DNA of 64,000 nucleotides. Origin: JBGRPZ01 sp041725955. Lineage in GTDB: Bacteria > Bacteroidota > Bacteroidia > Bacteroidales > JBGRPZ01. The stretch is from positions 77,253-141,252 of the forward strand of contig JBGRQE010000004.1 in the NCBI GenBank assembly GCA_041725955.1, in the 5' to 3' direction. Each line of letters begins with the position of its first letter. Within the stretch, counting starts at the first letter, position 1. A program made the position numbers and the translations under genes. Below the pieces are notes generated by a model that ran no database searches, was not told the DNA's origin, and saw nothing but the letters and a program-made list of their open reading frames with translations. Of the stretch, positions 43,864 to 53,244 are shown piece after piece.

Positions 43864-44331
43864 ATGAGGAAATCTAAACCAAAAAAGAGGATTATACTTC
43901 CTGATCCAAAGTTTAATGATGCTTTGGTAACTAAGTTCGTTAATAACCTTATGTTTTCAGGAAAAAAGAATATATCTTACGATATTTTCTATGATGCGAT
44001 GGAAATCGTAACTGAAAAAGTTAAGGAAGACGGATTGGAAGTTTGGAAAAAAGCTTTGGCTAATGTGACTCCTGCTGTAGAGGTAAGAAGCCGTCGTATT
44101 GGTGGAGCAACATTCCAGATCCCTTCAGAGATTCGTCCAGGAAGAAAACAGTCAATCGGTATGAAGAACCTGATTAAGTTTTCTCGCAAGCGTCATGAAA
44201 AAACCATGGCTCAGAAATTAGCCGGTGAAGTAATGGCTGCATACAAAGAAGAAGGTGCTGCCTTCAAGAGAAAAGAGGATACCCATAGAATGGCGGAAGC
44301 TAACAAGGCATTCTCACACTTTAGATTTTAA
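43864..44331 (+). CDS. rpsG: Ribosomal protein S7 (uS7)
   Basis: The 155-residue protein is a primary 16S rRNA binder that nucleates assembly of the 30S head. Recognised from RKSKPKKR, the MFSGKKN loop and SRRIGGATFQIPSEIRP. It starts 27 bases after rpsL and precedes fusA. Confidence 0.97.
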   Translation: MRKSKPKKRIILPDPKFNDALVTKFVNNLMFSGKKNISYDIFYDAMEIVTEKVKEDGLEVWKKALANVTPAVEVRSRRIGGATFQIPSEIRPGRKQSIGMKNLIKFSRKRHEKTMAQKLAGEVMAAYKEEGAAFKRKEDTHRMAEANKAFSHFRF

Positions 44332-44383
44332 TTAAGGATTAGTCACTTTTGAGAGAGTAAAGAGAAGTAGCGGAAGGAAAAAA

Positions 44384-46483
44384 ATGTCAGGAAAACTCAA
44401 ATATACCAGGAACATAGGGATTATGGCTCATATTGATGCGGGTAAGACCACTACTACTGAGCGTATCCTATATTATACCGGCCGTACTCACAAATTGGGT
44501 GAAGTACACGATGGTGCTGCGACTATGGACTGGATGGTTCAAGAGCAAGAGCGAGGAATCACCATTACATCAGCTGCAACTACTGTTTTCTGGGATTTAG
44601 AAAATCAGAAATACAAGATTAATATCATTGATACTCCAGGTCACGTTGACTTTACTGTTGAAGTTGAGCGTAGTTTGCGTATCCTTGATGGTGCTGTTGC
44701 ACTATTTTGTGCTGTAGGTGGTGTTGAGCCACAGTCTGAAACCGTATGGCGTCAGGCAGATAAATATCATGTACCAAGATTAAGTTTTGTTAACAAAATG
44801 GACAGAACTGGTGCTGATTTTTACAGTGCTGTTGAAATGATCAAAGAGCGTTTAGGCGCAAATCCAGTTCCGATTACATTACCAATTGGTGCTGAAGATG
44901 ATTTTCGTGGAGTAGTTGATCTTATTCAAATGAAAGCTTTTGAATGGGATGAGACTTCTAACGGAACACAAATTGTAGAAGTGCCAATTCCAGAGGATAT
45001 GGCCGATACAGTTGAAGAATACAGAATGGCTCTTGTAGAGGGAGTTGCTGAAGAAAGCGATGAGCTTTTAGAAAGATATATGGAAGATCCTGAGTGTATC
45101 ACTGTTAAAGAGATGATCCATTATATCCGTAAGGCAACTACTGAAATGCGTATTACTCCGGTAATGTGTGGTTCTGCCTTCAAAAATAAGGGTGTTCAAA
45201 TGTTGTTGAACTATATCATTGAGTTCTTACCAAGTCCATTGGATGTTCCTTCAATTACTGGAACAGATCCAAACACTGGCGAAGAGCTTGTTCGTAAAGC
45301 CGATCCTAATGATAAGTTTAGTGCATTAGCATTTAAGATTGCAACAGATCCTTTCGTAGGAAGAATCTGCTTCTTTCGTGTCTATAGTGGTACTCTTGAA
45401 GCAGGAACTTACGTTTATAATGCGAATACTCGCAAGAAAGAGCGTATTTCCAGAATCATGCAGATGCATGCGAACAAACAAGAGCCTCTTAAGAAGATTG
45501 AAGCAGGTGATATAGGTGCAGCTGTTGGTTTTAAAACCATCCGTACCGGTGACTCTCTCTGTCATCAAGACAGTCCTATTTTGCTCGAGTCAATGACTTT
45601 CCCAGAGCCAGTAATTAGTGTTGCAATTGAGCCAAAAACTCAAGGCGATGTGGATAAGTTGGGCGTTGCTCTAGGTAAACTTGCTGAAGAGGATCCTACT
45701 TTCAAAGTTAAAACTGATGATGATACCGGACAAACTGTTATTTCAGGTATGGGTGAACTTCACCTTGATATTTTGATTGACCGTTTGAAGCGTGAATTCA
45801 AGGTTGAATGTAGTCAGGGTGCTCCTCAGGTTGCATATATGGAAGCAATTACTTCTGCTTACACTCACAGAGAGGTATACAAAAAACAAACTGGTGGTCG
45901 TGGTAAATTCGCGGATATTCAGTTTGAATTGATGCCTGCTGAAGAAGGTAAGTCTGGATTGGAATTTGTTGATGTCATCAAAGGAGGAAATATTCCAAAA
46001 GAATTTATCCCTTCTATTGAAAAAGGTTTCAAAGGTGCAATGACTAACGGTATTCTTGCTGGTTACCCAATTGATGGTATGAAAGTAAGACTATTCGATG
46101 GTTCTTTCCACCCTGTCGATTCCGATCAACTTTCTTTTGAAATGGCTGCAAAGTTAGGTTTCAAAACCGCGGCAAAACATTGTAAAAGTGTTTTGATGGA
46201 GCCAATTATGAAGATCGAAGTAGTTACTCCTGATGATTATCTTGGAGATGTTACTGGCGATTTGAACAAAAGAAGAGCAATCCTTGAGAATATCGAAGCT
46301 AAAGTGGGTGTGCAGGTAGTTAAAGCGAAGGTACCTTTGTCTGAAATGTTTGGTTATGTAACTCAGTTACGTACGATAACTTCAGGAAGAGCTACTTCTT
46401 CGATGGAATTTCACTCCTACGCAGAAGCACCTCGAAGTGTTGCAGAAGAGGTGATTAAAGAAATCAAAGGAATTACTGAGTAA
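44384..46483 (+). CDS. fusA: Elongation factor G
   Basis: The 699-residue GTPase drives translocation on the ribosome. G1 AHIDAGKTT, G2/switch I with RGITITSAATT, G3 DTPGHVDF and G4 NKMD are intact, followed by domains II-V of normal length. No tuf gene follows. Instead rpsJ comes directly, so the str and S10 groups are joined, as is usual in Bacteroidota. Confidence 0.98.
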   Translation: MSGKLKYTRNIGIMAHIDAGKTTTTERILYYTGRTHKLGEVHDGAATMDWMVQEQERGITITSAATTVFWDLENQKYKINIIDTPGHVDFTVEVERSLRILDGAVALFCAVGGVEPQSETVWRQADKYHVPRLSFVNKMDRTGADFYSAVEMIKERLGANPVPITLPIGAEDDFRGVVDLIQMKAFEWDETSNGTQIVEVPIPEDMADTVEEYRMALVEGVAEESDELLERYMEDPECITVKEMIHYIRKATTEMRITPVMCGSAFKNKGVQMLLNYIIEFLPSPLDVPSITGTDPNTGEELVRKADPNDKFSALAFKIATDPFVGRICFFRVYSGTLEAGTYVYNANTRKKERISRIMQMHANKQEPLKKIEAGDIGAAVGFKTIRTGDSLCHQDSPILLESMTFPEPVISVAIEPKTQGDVDKLGVALGKLAEEDPTFKVKTDDDTGQTVISGMGELHLDILIDRLKREFKVECSQGAPQVAYMEAITSAYTHREVYKKQTGGRGKFADIQFELMPAEEGKSGLEFVDVIKGGNIPKEFIPSIEKGFKGAMTNGILAGYPIDGMKVRLFDGSFHPVDSDQLSFEMAAKLGFKTAAKHCKSVLMEPIMKIEVVTPDDYLGDVTGDLNKRRAILENIEAKVGVQVVKAKVPLSEMFGYVTQLRTITSGRATSSMEFHSYAEAPRSVAEEVIKEIKGITE

Positions 46484-46518
46484 TTTCGAATTTAGAATCT
46501 AATAATTTTATTAGCAAA

Positions 46519-46824
46519 GTGAGCCAAAGGATTAGAATAAAACTGAAATCATACGATCATAATTTGGTTGACAAATCGGCCGAGAAGATCGTAAAGACAG
46601 TAAAATCTACAGGAGCTGTTGTTAGTGGACCAATTCCATTGCCAACTGACAAGCAAATTTTCACTGTAAACAGGTCAACTTTCGTAAACAAAAAGTCCAG
46701 AGAGCAGTTTCAACTTTGTTCTTATAAAAGACTTCTTGACATCTATAGTACTACTACCAAGACTATTGATGCGCTAATGAAGCTTGAGCTGCCAAGTGGT
46801 GTAGAAGTAGAAATTAAAGTCTGA
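46519..46824 (+). CDS. rpsJ: Ribosomal protein S10 (uS10)
   Basis: The 101-residue protein begins at a GTG (46519), set by the conserved start SQRIRIKLKSYDHNLVD. The loop GPIPLPTDKQIFTV is typical. It sits in the 30S head, and in other bacteria it also pairs with NusB in antitermination. Confidence 0.96.
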   Translation: MSQRIRIKLKSYDHNLVDKSAEKIVKTVKSTGAVVSGPIPLPTDKQIFTVNRSTFVNKKSREQFQLCSYKRLLDIYSTTTKTIDALMKLELPSGVEVEIKV

Positions 46825-46867
46825 TAACTGATAGACTAATATTACAGGGTAAAAAAAATTAGATAAA

Positions 46868-47491
46868 ATGTCAGGAATTATTGGTAAAAAGATTGGAATG
46901 ACCAGCATCTATGATGCAAATGGTAAAAATATTCCCTGTACTGTAATTGAGGCAGGTCCTTGTGTGGTAACCCAAGTTCGCACCACAGATAAGGACGGCT
47001 ATGAAGCAATTCAGCTTGGTTACGGGGAGAGAAAAGAGAAGCACACAACTAAAGCTTTAAAGGGTCATTTCGAAAAAGCCGGTACTACTCCGAAGAGAAT
47101 TCTTGCCGAGTTTACAAGGTTTGAAGAAAAGAAATCTTTTGGTGACGTTGTAAATGTTGATGTTTTCCAAGAGGGAGAATATGTAGACGTTACAGGAACC
47201 ACCAAAGGAAAAGGTTTCCAGGGTGTTGTAAAAAGATATAATTTCGCTGGAGTTAATGATGCAACTCATGGTCAGCACAACAGATTGAGAGCTCCAGGTT
47301 CTATTGGTGCTTCTTCTTATCCTTCAAAAGTATTTAAAGGAATGAGAATGGCAGGTAGAACTGGTGGTCAAACCAAGAAAATTTTAAACTTGGAAGTTGT
47401 GAAGATCATCGCTGAAAAAAATATCCTAGTTGTAAAAGGCGCAATTCCTGGTGCGAAAAATTCATATTTAAAAGTTGAAAGATGGAGTTAG
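46868..47491 (+). CDS. rplC: Ribosomal protein L3 (uL3)
   Basis: The 207-residue protein has the start GIIGKKIGMTSIY and the long loop toward the peptidyl transferase centre (THGQHNRLRAPGSIGASSYP). Its last codons overlap the rplD start by 10 bases, which suggests translational coupling. Confidence 0.98.
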   Translation: MSGIIGKKIGMTSIYDANGKNIPCTVIEAGPCVVTQVRTTDKDGYEAIQLGYGERKEKHTTKALKGHFEKAGTTPKRILAEFTRFEEKKSFGDVVNVDVFQEGEYVDVTGTTKGKGFQGVVKRYNFAGVNDATHGQHNRLRAPGSIGASSYPSKVFKGMRMAGRTGGQTKKILNLEVVKIIAEKNILVVKGAIPGAKNSYLKVERWS

Positions 47492-48108
47492 TAGTACGTA
47501 AAATCAACGGAGAAGAGACTGCTAAGAAAGTTCTGCTTAAAGATGAAATCTTTAGTATAGAACCTAATGATCATGCCATTTACCTTGATGTAAAGCAAAT
47601 TTTAGCGAACAAGAGACAAGGTACTCATTCCTCTAAAGAGCGTAATGCAGTTTCTGGAAGTACTCGTAAGCTAAAGAGACAAAAAGGAACTGGAACAGCA
47701 CGTTCTGGTGATATTAAGTCTCCTATATTTAGAGGTGGTGGACGCGTTTTTGGACCTCATCCAAGAGACTATCATTTCAAACTCAATAAGAAATTGAAAA
47801 GACTTGCTCGCTTGTCTGCACTTTCTTATAAAACAAAAGACCAAGAAATAGTTGCTCTAGAGTCGTTTACTTATGAAGAGCCTAAGACTAAATCTTTTGT
47901 GAGTTTGTTGAAAGCTTTACAGGTTGAGAATGAAAAGACACTTTTTGTTGTAAGAGAAATCAACAGAAATGTGCTTCTTTCACTACGTAACATCAAAAAG
48001 GCTAGCATTATCAGAGCAGATCAATTGAATACCTACGATATTCTTAACGCAAAGAAGTTAGTTATTGCAGAGGATTCTTTTGAGGCAATTGAGCAAATGT
48101 TCGCTTAA
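47482..48108 (+). CDS. rplD: Ribosomal protein L4 (uL4)
   Basis: The 208-residue protein shows the exit-tunnel loop KRQKGTGTARSGDIKSPIFR with GGGRVFGPHPRDY. Its tip lines the exit tunnel, where macrolide resistance mutations occur in other species. It overlaps rplC and is followed by rplW. Confidence 0.97.
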   Translation: MELVVRKINGEETAKKVLLKDEIFSIEPNDHAIYLDVKQILANKRQGTHSSKERNAVSGSTRKLKRQKGTGTARSGDIKSPIFRGGGRVFGPHPRDYHFKLNKKLKRLARLSALSYKTKDQEIVALESFTYEEPKTKSFVSLLKALQVENEKTLFVVREINRNVLLSLRNIKKASIIRADQLNTYDILNAKKLVIAEDSFEAIEQMFA

Positions 48109-48130
48109 TAAAACCTTTAAATCTGGAACA

Positions 48131-48424
48131 ATGAATATTATAATAAAGCCGATAATCACGGAGAAAATGACTGCCATTAGCGAGAAAATGAATAATCGCT
48201 ATGGATTCATCGTAGATAAAAGAGCAGATAAGCTGCAAATTAGAAGAGCAGTTGAAGAAATTTACGAAGTAGAGGTAGATCAGGTGAACACCATGAATTA
48301 TTCCGGAAAAAGTAAGTCTCGTTATACCAAAACAGGTATACTTACTGGTAAAACTAAGGCGTTCAAAAAAGCGATCATAACTTTAGCTGAAGGACAAACT
48401 ATTGATTTTTTTAGCAATATTTAA
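48131..48424 (+). CDS. rplW: Ribosomal protein L23 (uL23)
   Basis: The 97-residue protein starts with NIIIKPIITEKMTA and sits at the exit of the tunnel, where SRP, trigger factor and SecY dock. A longer frame reaching into rplD exists, but the conserved start is the ATG at 48131. Confidence 0.96.
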   Translation: MNIIIKPIITEKMTAISEKMNNRYGFIVDKRADKLQIRRAVEEIYEVEVDQVNTMNYSGKSKSRYTKTGILTGKTKAFKKAIITLAEGQTIDFFSNI

Positions 48425-48430
48425 GGATAA

Positions 48431-49255
48431 ATGGCTTTAAAGAAATATAAACCGACAACACCTGGTCAGCGCTTTAAAGTAATTAGCGCTTTTGATGATA
48501 TTACCGCGACACAGCCAGAAAAAAGCTTATTGGCTCCAAAAAAGAAATCGGGCGGTAGAAATAGTGAGGGCAAGATGACCATGAGATACATGGGTGGTGG
48601 TCATAAGCAGAAGTATCGTATTATTGATTTTAAACGTGACAAGGATGGAATTCCTGGAACCGTTAAAACTATCGAATACGATCCAAATAGAACTGCACGT
48701 ATTGCCCTTGTAATTTATGCAGACGGAGAAAAGAGATACATAATCGCTCCTCATGGACTAAAAGTGGGTCAGCAAATCCTTTCTGGTAAAGGTGCAGCTC
48801 CTGAATTAGGAAATACTTTGATGTTGAGTGAAATACCTTACGGTACTATCATTCACAATATCGAATTACGTCCTGGACAAGGTGCTAAGATGGCTCGTAG
48901 TGCTGGCTCTTATGCTCAGCTAATGTCTAGAGAAGGCAAATATGCTATCATCAAACTTCCTTCTGGAGAAACTCGAATGATACTTCAAGTTTGTAAAGCT
49001 ACCATTGGTATGGTATCTAATATTGACCACAGTCTTGAGTGTTCAGGTAAGGCAGGTCGCAGCAGATGGTTAGGACGTCGTCCAAGAACCAGAGGTGTGG
49101 CTATGAACCCTGTTGATCACCCAATGGGTGGTGGTGAAGGTCGTTCTTCTGGAGGTCATCCAAGATCTCGCAAAGGTTTACCATCTAAAGGTTTCAAAAC
49201 CCGCGCAAAGAAGAAGGATACTAATAAGTATATCATTGAGAGAAGGAAAAAATAA
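48431..49255 (+). CDS. rplB: Ribosomal protein L2 (uL2)
   Basis: The 274-residue protein has the start ALKKYKPTTPGQRF and the C-terminal loop NPVDHPMGGGEGRSSGG, with the conserved His near the peptidyl transferase centre. It starts 6 bases after rplW. Confidence 0.98.
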   Translation: MALKKYKPTTPGQRFKVISAFDDITATQPEKSLLAPKKKSGGRNSEGKMTMRYMGGGHKQKYRIIDFKRDKDGIPGTVKTIEYDPNRTARIALVIYADGEKRYIIAPHGLKVGQQILSGKGAAPELGNTLMLSEIPYGTIIHNIELRPGQGAKMARSAGSYAQLMSREGKYAIIKLPSGETRMILQVCKATIGMVSNIDHSLECSGKAGRSRWLGRRPRTRGVAMNPVDHPMGGGEGRSSGGHPRSRKGLPSKGFKTRAKKKDTNKYIIERRKK

Positions 49256-49283
49256 TCCGGTAAACTGAAAAAAGAAGATCGAA

Positions 49284-49562
49284 ATGGCTCGTTCACTTAA
49301 AAAAGGTCCTTTTATACATTTTAAGCTGGAGAAAAAGGTATTAGAGAATGTGGAGTCAGGCAAGAAAACTGTCATCAAAACCTGGTCCAGAGCATCTATG
49401 ATTTCACCAGACTTCGTAGGGCAGACTATTGCCGTACACAATGGAAATAAATTTATTCCAGTTTATGTCACTGAGAATATGGTAGGTCACAAATTAGGAG
49501 AATTTGCGCCAACCAGAACTTACAGGGGACATTCAGGTAGTAAAGATAAAGGGAAAAAATAG
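49284..49562 (+). CDS. rpsS: Ribosomal protein S19 (uS19)
   Basis: The 92-residue protein starts with ARSLKKGPFI and shows TWSRASMISPDFVG and KLGEFAPTRTYRGH. It lies in the 30S head with S13. Confidence 0.98.
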   Translation: MARSLKKGPFIHFKLEKKVLENVESGKKTVIKTWSRASMISPDFVGQTIAVHNGNKFIPVYVTENMVGHKLGEFAPTRTYRGHSGSKDKGKK

Positions 49563-49577
49563 AAAGGCTTTAAAATA

Positions 49578-49988
49578 ATGGGAGCAAGAAAACATAACAA
49601 AGCTGAGCAGTATAAAAATGCAAAGAAAACTCAATATTTTGCCAAGCTAAATAATTGCCCTACTTCACCTCGTAAAATGAGGTTAGTTGCTGATATGGTC
49701 CGTGGTATGGATATTGAGTTAGCGCTTAACGTTTTGGAGCATTCTCCGAAAGAGGCTTCAAATCGTGTTTACAAACTTCTTCGTTCTGCTATTGCCAATT
49801 GGCAAAACAAAAACGAAGGAAGCAGATTGGAAGATAATCACCTGTTTGTACAAGAGATTTTCGTTGACGGTGGTCGTACTTTGAAGAGAATTCAACCAGC
49901 TCCACAAGGTCGTGCGCACAGAATCCGTAAGCGTTCCAATCATGTAACTTTAGTGCTTGGTAATAGAATTATTGAAGAATTGAAATAA
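49578..49988 (+). CDS. rplV: Ribosomal protein L22 (uL22)
   Basis: The 136-residue protein has CPTSPRKMRLVADMVRG and the tunnel hairpin VDGGRTLKRIQPAPQGRAHR followed by IRKRSNHVT. The N terminus is slightly longer than in E. coli (110 residues). Confidence 0.97.
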   Translation: MGARKHNKAEQYKNAKKTQYFAKLNNCPTSPRKMRLVADMVRGMDIELALNVLEHSPKEASNRVYKLLRSAIANWQNKNEGSRLEDNHLFVQEIFVDGGRTLKRIQPAPQGRAHRIRKRSNHVTLVLGNRIIEELK

Positions 49989-50011
49989 TCACATTTAAGC
50001 GGATATATTAA

Positions 50012-50722
50012 ATGGGACAAAAAACACATCCAGTAGGTCTTAGATTAGGAATCATTAAAGGTTGGGAATCCAACTGGTATGGTGGAAGATCTTTCGAAGG
50101 TAAATTGATCGAAGATAACAAAATTCGTGAATACCTTAAGGCACGTTTGGCAAAAGCTGGGATTTCGAAAATCCTTATTGAGCGCACTCTTAAGCTTGTA
50201 ACTGTTACTATCTTTACTGCTCGTCCTGGTATTATTATCGGAAAGGGAGGCCAAGAAGTCGATAAGCTTAAAGAAGAGCTTAAGAAGCTTACTAAGAAGG
50301 AAATACAGATTAACATTTCCGAGATAAAAAGACCTGAGCTTGACGCAGAAATCGTAGCGAGTACTGTAGCAAGACAGATCGAAGGAAGAATTTCTTTCCG
50401 TCGTGCAATTAAAACTGCTGTCGCATCTACTATGCGTATTGGTGCTGAAGGTATCAAAATCCAAATTAGTGGTCGTGTTGGTGGTGCTGAAATGGCACGT
50501 AGCGAGACTTACAAAGAAGGAAGAATTCCTCTTCACACCTTAAGAGCAAATATTGACTATGCTTTGGTTGAAGCTCATACCACTTATGGTCGCATTGGTA
50601 TAAAAGTATGGATCTGTAAGGGAGAAATCTTTGGACGTCCAGAATTAGTACCTATGACCGGTATCGGCGGAAGTAAAGGAAAACAGAATCCTCGTCGTGG
50701 TGGTCGTGGAAAGAGAAGATAA
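50012..50722 (+). CDS. rpsC: Ribosomal protein S3 (uS3)
   Basis: The 236-residue protein has the start GQKTHPVGLRLGI, a KH domain with RPGIIIGKGGQEVDKL and the C-terminal ARSETYKEGRIPLHTLRA region. It lines the mRNA entry channel and contributes to its helicase activity. Confidence 0.98.
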   Translation: MGQKTHPVGLRLGIIKGWESNWYGGRSFEGKLIEDNKIREYLKARLAKAGISKILIERTLKLVTVTIFTARPGIIIGKGGQEVDKLKEELKKLTKKEIQINISEIKRPELDAEIVASTVARQIEGRISFRRAIKTAVASTMRIGAEGIKIQISGRVGGAEMARSETYKEGRIPLHTLRANIDYALVEAHTTYGRIGIKVWICKGEIFGRPELVPMTGIGGSKGKQNPRRGGRGKRR

Positions 50723-50759
50723 TTAAAGAAATTGTTAATCTCAAAATATAACCTTAACA

Positions 50760-51188
50760 ATGTTACAGCCTAGAAAGACTAAGTTCAGAAGAGTTCAAAA
50801 AGGCAGAATGAAGGGGCTGGCTCAGCGTGGAAATCAGCTGGCCTTCGGTTCTTTCGGAATTAAAGCGCTTCAATCTGCATGGATCACTGGACGTCAAATC
50901 GAGGCAGCCCGTCAGGCGGTTACCCGTTATATGAAGCGTGAAGGGCAAGTTTGGATTCGTATTTTTCCAAACAAGCCAATCACCAAAAAGCCTGCTGAAG
51001 TTCGTATGGGTAAAGGTAAGGGTGCTCCAGAATATTTTGTAGCTCCAGTTACCCCAGGTAGAATTCTATTCGAAACAGATGGTGTTCCTTTGGAAATTGC
51101 TAGAGAGGCACTTCGTCTTGCTGCTCAGAAACTACCTATTACAACCAAGTTCATAGTAAGAAGAGATTACGTTGAAGAAACTAATTAA
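50760..51188 (+). CDS. rplP: Ribosomal protein L16 (uL16)
   Basis: The 142-residue protein has LQPRKTKFRRVQKGRMKG and the Arg-rich loop with VRMGKGKGAPEYFVAPV. It positions the A-site tRNA. In this phylum the hydroxylated Arg site is not confirmed by sequence. Confidence 0.97.
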   Translation: MLQPRKTKFRRVQKGRMKGLAQRGNQLAFGSFGIKALQSAWITGRQIEAARQAVTRYMKREGQVWIRIFPNKPITKKPAEVRMGKGKGAPEYFVAPVTPGRILFETDGVPLEIAREALRLAAQKLPITTKFIVRRDYVEETN

Positions 51189-51193
51189 CGGAA

Positions 51194-51391
51194 ATGAAAA
51201 AGGAAGTAATTAGAGAGCTCGGCACAGCAGAGCTAAAGGAGAGATTGGCTGACGAAAGAATGCAGCTCACAAAACTGAAATTGAATCATGCAGTTTCTCC
51301 TATCGAGAATCCAAATAGGATAAATGCTTATCGCAAAACAATTGCTAGGCTTTTAACCGAACTTAGAAGAAGAGAAATTGAAAATAAATAG
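51194..51391 (+). CDS. rpmC: Ribosomal protein L29 (uL29)
   Basis: The 65-residue all-helical protein has the family pattern RELGTAELKERLADERMQL and NPNRINAYRKTIARLLTE. It borders the tunnel exit next to L23. Confidence 0.95.
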   Translation: MKKEVIRELGTAELKERLADERMQLTKLKLNHAVSPIENPNRINAYRKTIARLLTELRRREIENK

Positions 51392-51403
51392 CGCAATCTG
51401 ACA

Positions 51404-51658
51404 ATGGAAAGGAACTTAAGAAAAGAAAGAATAGGACTGGTTGTAAGCAACAAGATGGATAGATCTGTCGTTGTAGAAATCGGTAGGCGTGAAAAGCATC
51501 CTATTTACGGTAAGTTCGTGAAGAAAACTTCTCGCTTCATGGCTCATGATGAAAAAAATGATGCCAATATTGGCGACACCGTAAAGATCATGGAAACCAG
51601 ACCGCTGAGCAAAAATAAATGTTGGAGATTAGTTGAAATAATTGAAAGAGCTAAGTAA
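51404..51658 (+). CDS. rpsQ: Ribosomal protein S17 (uS17)
   Basis: The 84-residue OB-fold protein shows RKERIGLVVSNKMDRSVVVE and KHPIYGKFVKKTSRF. It binds 16S rRNA helix 11 early in 30S assembly. Confidence 0.97.
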   Translation: MERNLRKERIGLVVSNKMDRSVVVEIGRREKHPIYGKFVKKTSRFMAHDEKNDANIGDTVKIMETRPLSKNKCWRLVEIIERAK

Positions 51659-51660
51659 TT

Positions 51661-52029
51661 ATGATACAACAGGAATCAAGATGTACAGTTGCTGACAACA
51701 GTGGTGCCAAAGAAGTATTATGTATTCGCGTTCTTGGTGGTACCAAGAAAAGATACGCTTCTGTAGGTGACATGGTCGTTGTTACAGTAAAAAACGCTAT
51801 TCCTTCTGGTAACATAAAGAAGGGTACCGTTGCTAAAGGTGTTGTAGTACGTACTAAAAAAGAAGTTCGTAGAAATGATGGTTCTTATATCCGCTTTGAT
51901 GATAATGCTGTCGTTTTGCTCAACAATTCTGGTGAAATGATCGGTACTCGTATCTTTGGTCCTGTTGCCAGAGAGTTACGTGATAAGCAATATATGAAGA
52001 TTGTTTCATTGGCACCTGAGGTGCTATAA
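51661..52029 (+). CDS. rplN: Ribosomal protein L14 (uL14)
   Basis: The 122-residue protein starts with MIQQESRCTVADNSGAKEV and shows RIFGPVARELRDK near its end. It starts 2 bases after rpsQ. Confidence 0.98.
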   Translation: MIQQESRCTVADNSGAKEVLCIRVLGGTKKRYASVGDMVVVTVKNAIPSGNIKKGTVAKGVVVRTKKEVRRNDGSYIRFDDNAVVLLNNSGEMIGTRIFGPVARELRDKQYMKIVSLAPEVL

Positions 52030-52047
52030 GAATAATATTTGATAGCC

Positions 52048-52374
52048 ATGCGAACTAAATTAAATATAAAAAAAGGAGATAACGTTAAAGTAATGGCCGG
52101 CGATTCAAAAGGCCAACAAGGACGTGTACTCCGTATAGACGCTGCCAAGAATAGAGCAATCGTAGAGGGTGTGAATTTGGTGTCTAAGCATACTAAACCA
52201 AATGCTGAGAATCCAAAAGGAGGTATTGTAAAGCAAGAAGCTCCTATTCACATGTCTAACCTGATGCTCATGGATCCTAAAGAAGGAAAACCAACCCGAG
52301 TTGGCAGAAAATTCGACGAAAAAGAAGGAAAAAGAGTAAGGTATTACAAAAAATCAGGGGAGGTTATTAAGTAA
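52048..52374 (+). CDS. rplX: Ribosomal protein L24 (uL24)
   Basis: The 108-residue KOW-domain protein reads MRTKLNIKKGDNVKVMAGDS. I chose the ATG at 52048 over a TTG three codons upstream. Its stop overlaps the rplE start (TAATG), which indicates coupled translation. Confidence 0.96.
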   Translation: MRTKLNIKKGDNVKVMAGDSKGQQGRVLRIDAAKNRAIVEGVNLVSKHTKPNAENPKGGIVKQEAPIHMSNLMLMDPKEGKPTRVGRKFDEKEGKRVRYYKKSGEVIK

Positions 52375-52931
52375 TGAGCTATTCACCAAGACTTAAAGGT
52401 AAATACTTTAAGGAAATCATGCCTGCTTTACATAAGCAGTTTGATTATAAGAGCCCAATGCAGATCCCTGCACTGAAAAAGATTTCTATCAATCAGGGTT
52501 TAGGTGCTGCAGTTGCGGACAAGAAATTGATCGACTACGGAGTTGAAGAGTTGACTCTTATCGCTGGTCAGAAAGCCGTTCCTACTTATTCTAAAAAGGA
52601 TATTTCTAACTTCAAACTTAGAAAAGGAATGCCTATCGGTACCCGTGTGACTCTTCGTGGTGATGTAATGTACGAATTTCTAGACAGGCTTGTCGCTGTT
52701 GCTCTTCCTCGTGTAAGAGACTTCAGGGGTGTTTCTGATAAAGGATTTGATGGTCGTGGTAATTACTCTTTCGGTATTACTGAGCAGATCATTTTCCCAG
52801 AAATAAACTTAGACAAGGTGAATAAAATCAGTGGTCTGAACATCTCTTTTGTTACTTCAGCGAAAACTGATAAAGAAGCTTTCGCTCTGTTAAAAGAATT
52901 TGGTTTACCTTTCAAAAATCAAAAGAAGTAG
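52374..52931 (+). CDS. rplE: Ribosomal protein L5 (uL5)
   Basis: The 185-residue protein binds 5S rRNA, with KISINQGLGAA, the FKLRKGMPIGTRVTLRG core and GRGNYSFGITEQIIFPEI. Its start overlaps the rplX stop by one base. Confidence 0.98.
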   Translation: MSYSPRLKGKYFKEIMPALHKQFDYKSPMQIPALKKISINQGLGAAVADKKLIDYGVEELTLIAGQKAVPTYSKKDISNFKLRKGMPIGTRVTLRGDVMYEFLDRLVAVALPRVRDFRGVSDKGFDGRGNYSFGITEQIIFPEINLDKVNKISGLNISFVTSAKTDKEAFALLKEFGLPFKNQKK

Positions 52932-52939
52932 AATAAGTT

Positions 52940-53209
52940 ATGGCTAAGGAATCAATGAAAGCGCGTGAGCGCAAAAGAGCAAAACTTGTAGAAAAGTATG
53001 CCGAAAAACGTGCCGCTTTAAAAGAAGCTGGTGACTACGAAGGGTTACAGAAACTTCCAAAGAATTCTTGCCCAACTCGTTTGCACAACCGTTGTCAGCT
53101 AACCGGCCGTCCAAAGGGCTACATGCGTCAATTCGGTGTTTCACGTATTAATTTCCGTGAAATGGCGCTCAAAGGATTAATTCCTGGAGTAAGAAAGGCA
53201 AGTTGGTAG
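52940..53209 (+). CDS. rpsN: Ribosomal protein S14 (uS14), zinc-free long form
   Basis: The 89-residue protein has RCQLTGRPKGYMRQFGVSR and ends VRKASW. It is the long form without the paired CxxC zinc ligands of the short (61-residue) form. Only two isolated cysteines remain. Confidence 0.97.
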   Translation: MAKESMKARERKRAKLVEKYAEKRAALKEAGDYEGLQKLPKNSCPTRLHNRCQLTGRPKGYMRQFGVSRINFREMALKGLIPGVRKASW

Positions 53210-53244
53210 TTAATTGAGTCGAAATATCTAAACCGAAAAAAGAG

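Noticed and set aside
50045..50536. Long reverse frame inside rpsC (163 codons)
   Set aside because: It lies wholly opposite a conserved ribosomal gene and has low-complexity Ser/Thr/Asn content with no family resemblance.
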